Source: CAYJOG01 sp964371695 [NCBI: uncultured bacterium] (GTDB lineage Bacteria > CAYJOG01). Taken from it: a stretch of DNA of 9,205 nucleotides. Below, in pieces: positions 6,235-9,205 of the stretch (position 1 is its first letter; every line of letters begins with the position of its first letter). A program made the position numbers and the translations under genes. The stretch spans positions 1 through 9,205 of the forward strand of contig CAYJOG010000078.1 in NCBI GenBank assembly GCA_964371695.1. The letters run 5' to 3'. The notes below the pieces were generated by a model. That model searched no databases and was not told where the DNA came from. It saw nothing but the letters and a program-made list of their open reading frames with translations.

Positions 6235-7443
6235 ATGGTTCGTATTCAAGGTAATCTCGGATTAGAGGATGTTAAGGCTCAAGGCCGATGGGTTCTGGGC
6301 CTGATGTCCGGCACCAGCCTGGATGGCCTGGATGTCGTCGCCGCCCGCCTGAGTTTGGATGACGCCGGAGGGGTGACGTTGCGGGAGCACCGTCACATGG
6401 CGTTTGATTATGACCCCGCCCTGCGCCACCGGGTGCTGGCCGTGACCGAAGGCCGACCCCTGCCCGCCGAGGCTTTTCTGGCGTTGCATCACGACCTGGG
6501 GCACTGGATGGCGCGCCTCGCCCAAGAGGCAGTGCTGGGCTGGGGGCTGAAGAACGTGGCGTTGGCGGGGTTGCATGGCCAGACCGTGTGGCACGCTCCC
6601 GCGCCGCGCCAGGAGCCGGAGGCTTCTCCTTCCGGGGCCACGTGGCAGATGGGCGAGGCGGGATATCTGGCGCTCGTCCTGGGTTGCCCCGTGGTGAGTG
6701 ACTTTCGCACCCATGATCTGCTGGTGGGGGGCCAGGGTGCGCCGCTGGTGCCGCTGGCGCAATCCTGCCTGTTGCAGGGCAGGGGAGGGGAACTGCCGCT
6801 GGTGACACTGAACCTGGGGGGCATTGTGAACGGCGCGGTGTTTGCGCCGGGCAGGCCGGTGGCGGCGTCGGATTTTGGCCCCTGCAACCTGTGGCTCAAC
6901 GCCGCACTGGGGTTGTATGGCCACGACGAACCTTATGACGAAGGCGGCTGCCGGGGACTGTCGGGGGCGGTCAACAAAAACCTGCTGGCGGCCATAGAAG
7001 CGTGGGATGACTTCCCCGGCTCGCCGCCCCCCGCCAGCACGGGGCGGGAGCATTACACCGAAGACGCATTGCGGGCACTGCTGGAAAGCTGCCCCGGCGG
7101 CAGGCCGACTTTGCCGGATGCCCTGGCCACGCTGGCGGCTTTCACCGCCCATTGTGTGGCGCGGGGGCTGGTGGCGCTGGGGCTGGACCCGCAGGACAGG
7201 TTTGAACTGTGCGTGGGCGGCGGCGGCGTGTGTAACGAAGCCCTCATGCAGGCCATCCGTGCCGAATTGCCCCAGGCGAATCATCAGGGTTGTGGAATCG
7301 TGTTCGGCGTGCCGCCCCAGGCGCTGGAGGCCCTGTGTTTTGCCGTGCTGGCCCTGTTGCGCGAGCGGGAAGTGCCCCTGGCTGCACCGGGCGTGACAGG
7401 GGCCGAACGGCCCGTGCTGCTGGGTAAAATCACGGTGGTGTGA
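6235..7443 (+). CDS. anmK: Anhydro-N-acetylmuramic acid kinase
   Basis: AnmK opens and phosphorylates 1,6-anhydro-MurNAc to MurNAc-6-phosphate, a step of cytoplasmic peptidoglycan recycling. The ATP-binding motif GLMSGTSLDGLD lies at residues 22-33, with DFRTHDLLVGGQGAPLVPLA around 157-173, LNLGGIVN, then SDFGPCNLWLNA carrying the expected catalytic Asp (residue 213), and CVGGGGVCNEALMQAI near the end. The C-terminus PPQALEALCFAVLA followed by PGVTGAERPVLLGKI is typical. The length is 402 aa, slightly above the common 365-390, because about 20 residues precede the first motif. The ATG at 6235 follows GGGGTGG (6223-6229); a GTG at 6232 is an equally possible start. The GPCN motif replaces the GPGN/GPAN of enterobacterial enzymes and resembles forms I recall from Bacteroidetes-like lineages. 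The neighbours do not include other recycling genes. Confidence 0.92.
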   Translation: MVRIQGNLGLEDVKAQGRWVLGLMSGTSLDGLDVVAARLSLDDAGGVTLREHRHMAFDYDPALRHRVLAVTEGRPLPAEAFLALHHDLGHWMARLAQEAVLGWGLKNVALAGLHGQTVWHAPAPRQEPEASPSGATWQMGEAGYLALVLGCPVVSDFRTHDLLVGGQGAPLVPLAQSCLLQGRGGELPLVTLNLGGIVNGAVFAPGRPVAASDFGPCNLWLNAALGLYGHDEPYDEGGCRGLSGAVNKNLLAAIEAWDDFPGSPPPASTGREHYTEDALRALLESCPGGRPTLPDALATLAAFTAHCVARGLVALGLDPQDRFELCVGGGGVCNEALMQAIRAELPQANHQGCGIVFGVPPQALEALCFAVLALLREREVPLAAPGVTGAERPVLLGKITVV

Positions 7444-7466
7444 CGGGCGTCAATTACCGACGACTT

Positions 7467-7519
7467 AAAATGAGCTGCTGTCATAGTGCGGTGGGGACAC
7501 CGCACCTACTCCTCATTTT
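7467..7519. terminator. Nested bidirectional terminator-like hairpin
   Basis: An outer stem AAAATGAG (7467-7474)/CTCATTTT (7512-7519) encloses an inner perfect 8-bp stem GTGCGGTG (7486-7493)/CACCGCAC (7498-7505) with a GGGA loop. On both strands the outer arm ends in a T-run (TTTTT on plus, TTTT on minus). It sits between convergent anmK and the thioesterase gene and could end both transcripts. The inner hairpin looks like a dispersed REP-type palindrome. Confidence 0.5.
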
Positions 7520-7565
7520 TAACCAAATGAACCACTATTTCCGAAAATGCCTTATGGGTGGCTGA

Positions 7566-8126
7566 TTATTCCTCTGTCGGCGCAGAGGATTCCTCTGGCG
7601 ACAGGTCCTTGAGGTGTTCCAGGCTCAGCACCCAGGCCGAGACCGCCGGAGGCAAGGGGGGGCCGGGGTCTGGCCCGCCGCTTTCCCGCACCACCTCGGC
7701 GCAGGGCACATTGCCCCAGCGGCCCCGCAGCAGCCCCCGCACCATGGCCTGGGCGCACAGATTTTCGTGGCGTTTGAACCGCTGCAGAAAATAAAACCAT
7801 TTGGCATCCCAACCCAGCAGGCGGGTGCAGAGCTGGTATTGCTGAAAAGGCTCCAGAGACTGGCGATAGGCGATGCTCACCGCCCCCACCAGGGGCCGCC
7901 AGCCCTTTTTGGCCGAGGCCCCCAACAGGCCGTTGCGAATCAAAAGGTCCACGCGCCCCAGGTCCATCAGTGTGAGGTAACGCCCGTTGTTCATGTGGCC
8001 ATAGGCGTCCAGATCCATGGGTGAAACGGTGAGTGTGAGCACCGACTCCCCCAGAAAATCCAGTTTGGGGCGGGTGCCCGCTGTCAGGCTGGTCCAGACA
8101 AGCCGCCCGGTGGCGTCAAGCGCCAT
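7566..8126 (-). CDS. Hotdog-fold thioesterase (4HBT_2/THEM6-like)
   Basis: A 186-aa protein of the thioesterase-like hotdog superfamily, expected to hydrolyse an acyl-CoA or acyl-ACP thioester. The diagnostic block is SPMDLDAYGHMNNGRYLTLMD at residues 35-55, which has the D-x-x-G-H-M-N-N pattern of this group. It is followed by AVSIAYRQSLEPFQQYQLCTRLLGWDAKWFYFLQRF, the central strands of the fold. The C-terminal 45 residues (after VRGLLRG) are proline- and glutamate-rich and not conserved in my recollection. The ATG at 8126 comes 24 bp after the plsC stop, with AGAGGG (8140-8135) as a ribosome binding site 8 nt ahead, so it is probably co-transcribed with plsC, in keeping with a lipid role. 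The substrate is unknown. Confidence 0.82.
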   Translation of the reverse strand: MALDATGRLVWTSLTAGTRPKLDFLGESVLTLTVSPMDLDAYGHMNNGRYLTLMDLGRVDLLIRNGLLGASAKKGWRPLVGAVSIAYRQSLEPFQQYQLCTRLLGWDAKWFYFLQRFKRHENLCAQAMVRGLLRGRWGNVPCAEVVRESGGPDPGPPLPPAVSAWVLSLEHLKDLSPEESSAPTEE

Positions 8127-8150
8127 GGCGGAGGCCCTCTGCGTTTGCGG

Positions 8151-8807
8151 TCATTCTTCGTATCCCTCCAGTTTGGCCATGGACACCACCTTCTGGCGGA
8201 TGCCCTCGCTGAAGGCCAGGGCCTGTTCCTTGGTGGGCTCCTTGATGACCTTGGGGGGGTGGATCAGCTCGCCGTAGCGCAGCACCAGACGGCTGCCCAG
8301 CCTGGGCATTTTGGCCCCCTTGGGCCAGGCTTCGTAAGCGCCGGTGAGGGCCACCGGCAGCACGGGCACGCCGCCGCGCAGGGCCATCTGCCCCAGGCCC
8401 TGGCGAAAGGGGTGGATTTTGCCGTCTTCGCTGCGGGTGCCTTCGGGGAACAGGCCCACCATGCGGCCTTCCTGCAACCGCTCCAGGCCTTGCTGCACGG
8501 GGCCGAGGTCCCCCGTGCCGCGCTCCACGGCAATGCCGTCTACCATGTCGAACACGTGGCGCACCACGGGGTTTTTCAGGTAATTGGCCGCCGCAAAAAA
8601 CGACGCCACCCGGCCAGAAAGCACGGCTGTGACGCAGGAGACCAGCGGCGGGTCCAGATAACTCTGGTGGTTGCACGCCAGAATGGCTGCGCCGCTGCGG
8701 GGGATGTTGCGCTCACCAATGACCCGCAGGTCGAACAGGCGGTGGAAGGTGGCCACGATGGTGTGGGCCTCGACGGTGCGCAGTTCAAAGGGTTTAAGCT
8801 CAGTCAT
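8151..8807 (-). CDS. plsC: 1-acyl-sn-glycerol-3-phosphate acyltransferase (PlsC/LPLAT family)
   Basis: A 218-aa acyltransferase that would add the second acyl chain to lysophosphatidic acid to give phosphatidic acid at the inner membrane. The catalytic motif NHQSYLD is at residues 46-52 (the His/Asp pair of NHx4D). GIAVERG (91-97) is motif II, FPEGTRS (120-126) motif III, and VPVLPVALTG (147-156) motif IV. There is no clear transmembrane helix before motif I, only an amphipathic-looking N-terminus, so it is probably peripheral. Its ATG overlaps the tyrA stop (TAATG), and a strong GGAGGA (8821-8816) lies 8 nt ahead inside the tyrA tail, showing translational coupling. A paralogous lysophospholipid or ornithine-lipid acyltransferase cannot be excluded. 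Confidence 0.9.
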   Translation of the reverse strand: MTELKPFELRTVEAHTIVATFHRLFDLRVIGERNIPRSGAAILACNHQSYLDPPLVSCVTAVLSGRVASFFAAANYLKNPVVRHVFDMVDGIAVERGTGDLGPVQQGLERLQEGRMVGLFPEGTRSEDGKIHPFRQGLGQMALRGGVPVLPVALTGAYEAWPKGAKMPRLGSRLVLRYGELIHPPKVIKEPTKEQALAFSEGIRQKVVSMAKLEGYEE

Positions 8808-9205
8808 TAGTTCTCTCCTCCACCATGAGACGGGCCAGGGGGCATGGCGTCCCGCAGGGTTTTGGCTTGTTGCAACAGGGCCTCCAGCACGTCGTCGTCG
8901 CCTGACTGAAGGGTGTTTTCCAGCGCGGCGAGTTTTTCCTGAAAGCGGTGAACAGCGCTCAGGATGAACGACCGGTTTTCACTCACGATAAAACGCCACA
9001 GGGCAGGATTGCCGCTGGCGATGCGGGTGGTGTCCTTGAACCCCGTGGCCGCCAGCCGCCGGGCCAAGCCGTCGTCTTCCAGCCCCGCCAACACCAGCAG
9101 GCTCGCAGCCAGATGGGGCAGGTGGCTGATGAGCGCCACGGCGTGGTCGTGGTCGGTGGGGGAGGTCTCAATCACCTTGCCCCCCAGGGTTTCCCAAAAA
9201 GACCG
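8807..9205 (-). CDS. tyrA: Prephenate/arogenate dehydrogenase, C-terminal part (5' partial)
   Basis: The last 132 residues of a TyrA-type dehydrogenase of tyrosine biosynthesis (NAD(P)-dependent oxidative decarboxylation of prephenate or arogenate). The frame is open to the window edge, so the Rossmann domain and start lie outside. The visible part is the all-helical dimerisation domain: FWETLGGKVIETSPTDHDHA, then ALISHLPHLAASLLV, and GFKDTTRIASGNPALWRFIV followed by SENR. The SHLPHL and GF(K/R)DTTRIA blocks are diagnostic. It ends with a Gly-Gly-Glu-Asn tail that encodes the plsC ribosome binding site. In many bacteria tyrA is followed by aroA and cmk before a plsC gene; here plsC follows directly. 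Substrate preference cannot be judged without the N-terminus. Confidence 0.9.
   Translation of the reverse strand, partial: RSFWETLGGKVIETSPTDHDHAVALISHLPHLAASLLVLAGLEDDGLARRLAATGFKDTTRIASGNPALWRFIVSENRSFILSAVHRFQEKLAALENTLQSGDDDVLEALLQQAKTLRDAMPPGPSHGGGEN

Noticed and set aside
6015-6254. Small gene in the spacer between thiDN and anmK
   Set aside because: The 79-codon frame has no recognisable domain, overlaps the hairpin and the anmK start, and lacks a convincing ribosome binding site.
6262-7284. Long antisense frame opposite anmK (340 codons)
   Set aside because: It mirrors conserved anmK codons and its Gln/His/Arg-rich product matches no family I know.
8145-8810. Plus-strand frame opposite plsC
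   Set aside because: The minus strand carries all four acyltransferase motifs; the plus frame is His/Gln/Ala-rich shadow coding.
1-9205. CRISPR array, tRNA or rRNA gene, transposase, toxin-antitoxin or defence locus
   Set aside because: No regularly spaced direct repeats, tRNA cloverleaf or rRNA blocks, and no protein with such domains was found on either strand. The only mobile-like signal is the insert at 768-1035.

Overview
The window is about 9.2 kb of high-GC bacterial chromosome (most coding stretches are 65-72% G+C by hand count) carrying ordinary housekeeping genes. The split glycyl-tRNA synthetase (glyQ/glyS), an anhydro-muramic acid kinase (cell-wall recycling), a PlsC-type acyltransferase and a TyrA dehydrogenase suggest a free-living, probably Gram-negative bacterium. 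The phylum cannot be fixed from sequence alone. A ThiD-ThiN fusion and a GPCN-type AnmK are not the classic enterobacterial forms.

Layout: (1) 1-3874, plus strand: 3' part of glyQ, a 0.27-kb palindrome-rich insert, glyS, and a GNAT acetyltransferase. (2) 3848-4654, minus strand: a DUF5131 (Gp37/Gp68) three-cysteine protein, tail-to-tail with the GNAT gene and overlapping it by 27 bp. (3) 4738-7443, plus strand: a ThiD-ThiN fusion, a 213-bp structured gap, and anmK. (4) 7444-7565: convergent spacer with a nested, bidirectional terminator-like hairpin. (5) 7566-9205, minus strand: an operon reading tyrA (5' end outside the window), plsC, hotdog thioesterase.

The most unusual feature is the glyQ-glyS junction. 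A good Shine-Dalgarno sequence and an ATG overlapping the glyQ stop (TAATG) look like the original glyS start. They are now separated from the glyS body by about 269 bp bounded by near-matching inverted repeats. The insert is open from the old ATG and closes at TGA 1035-1037, which overlaps the present glyS ATG as ATGA. The two synthetase subunits could therefore still be translationally coupled through a 90-residue insert-derived peptide.

Other oddities are a strong G+C drop in the middle and late part of glyS together with an extra segment there, an AT-richer 5' extension of anmK preceded by a long hairpin, and a solitary DUF5131 gene whose probable promoter lies so close to its GTG start that it may be leaderless. 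No CRISPR array, tRNA, rRNA or transposase gene was seen.
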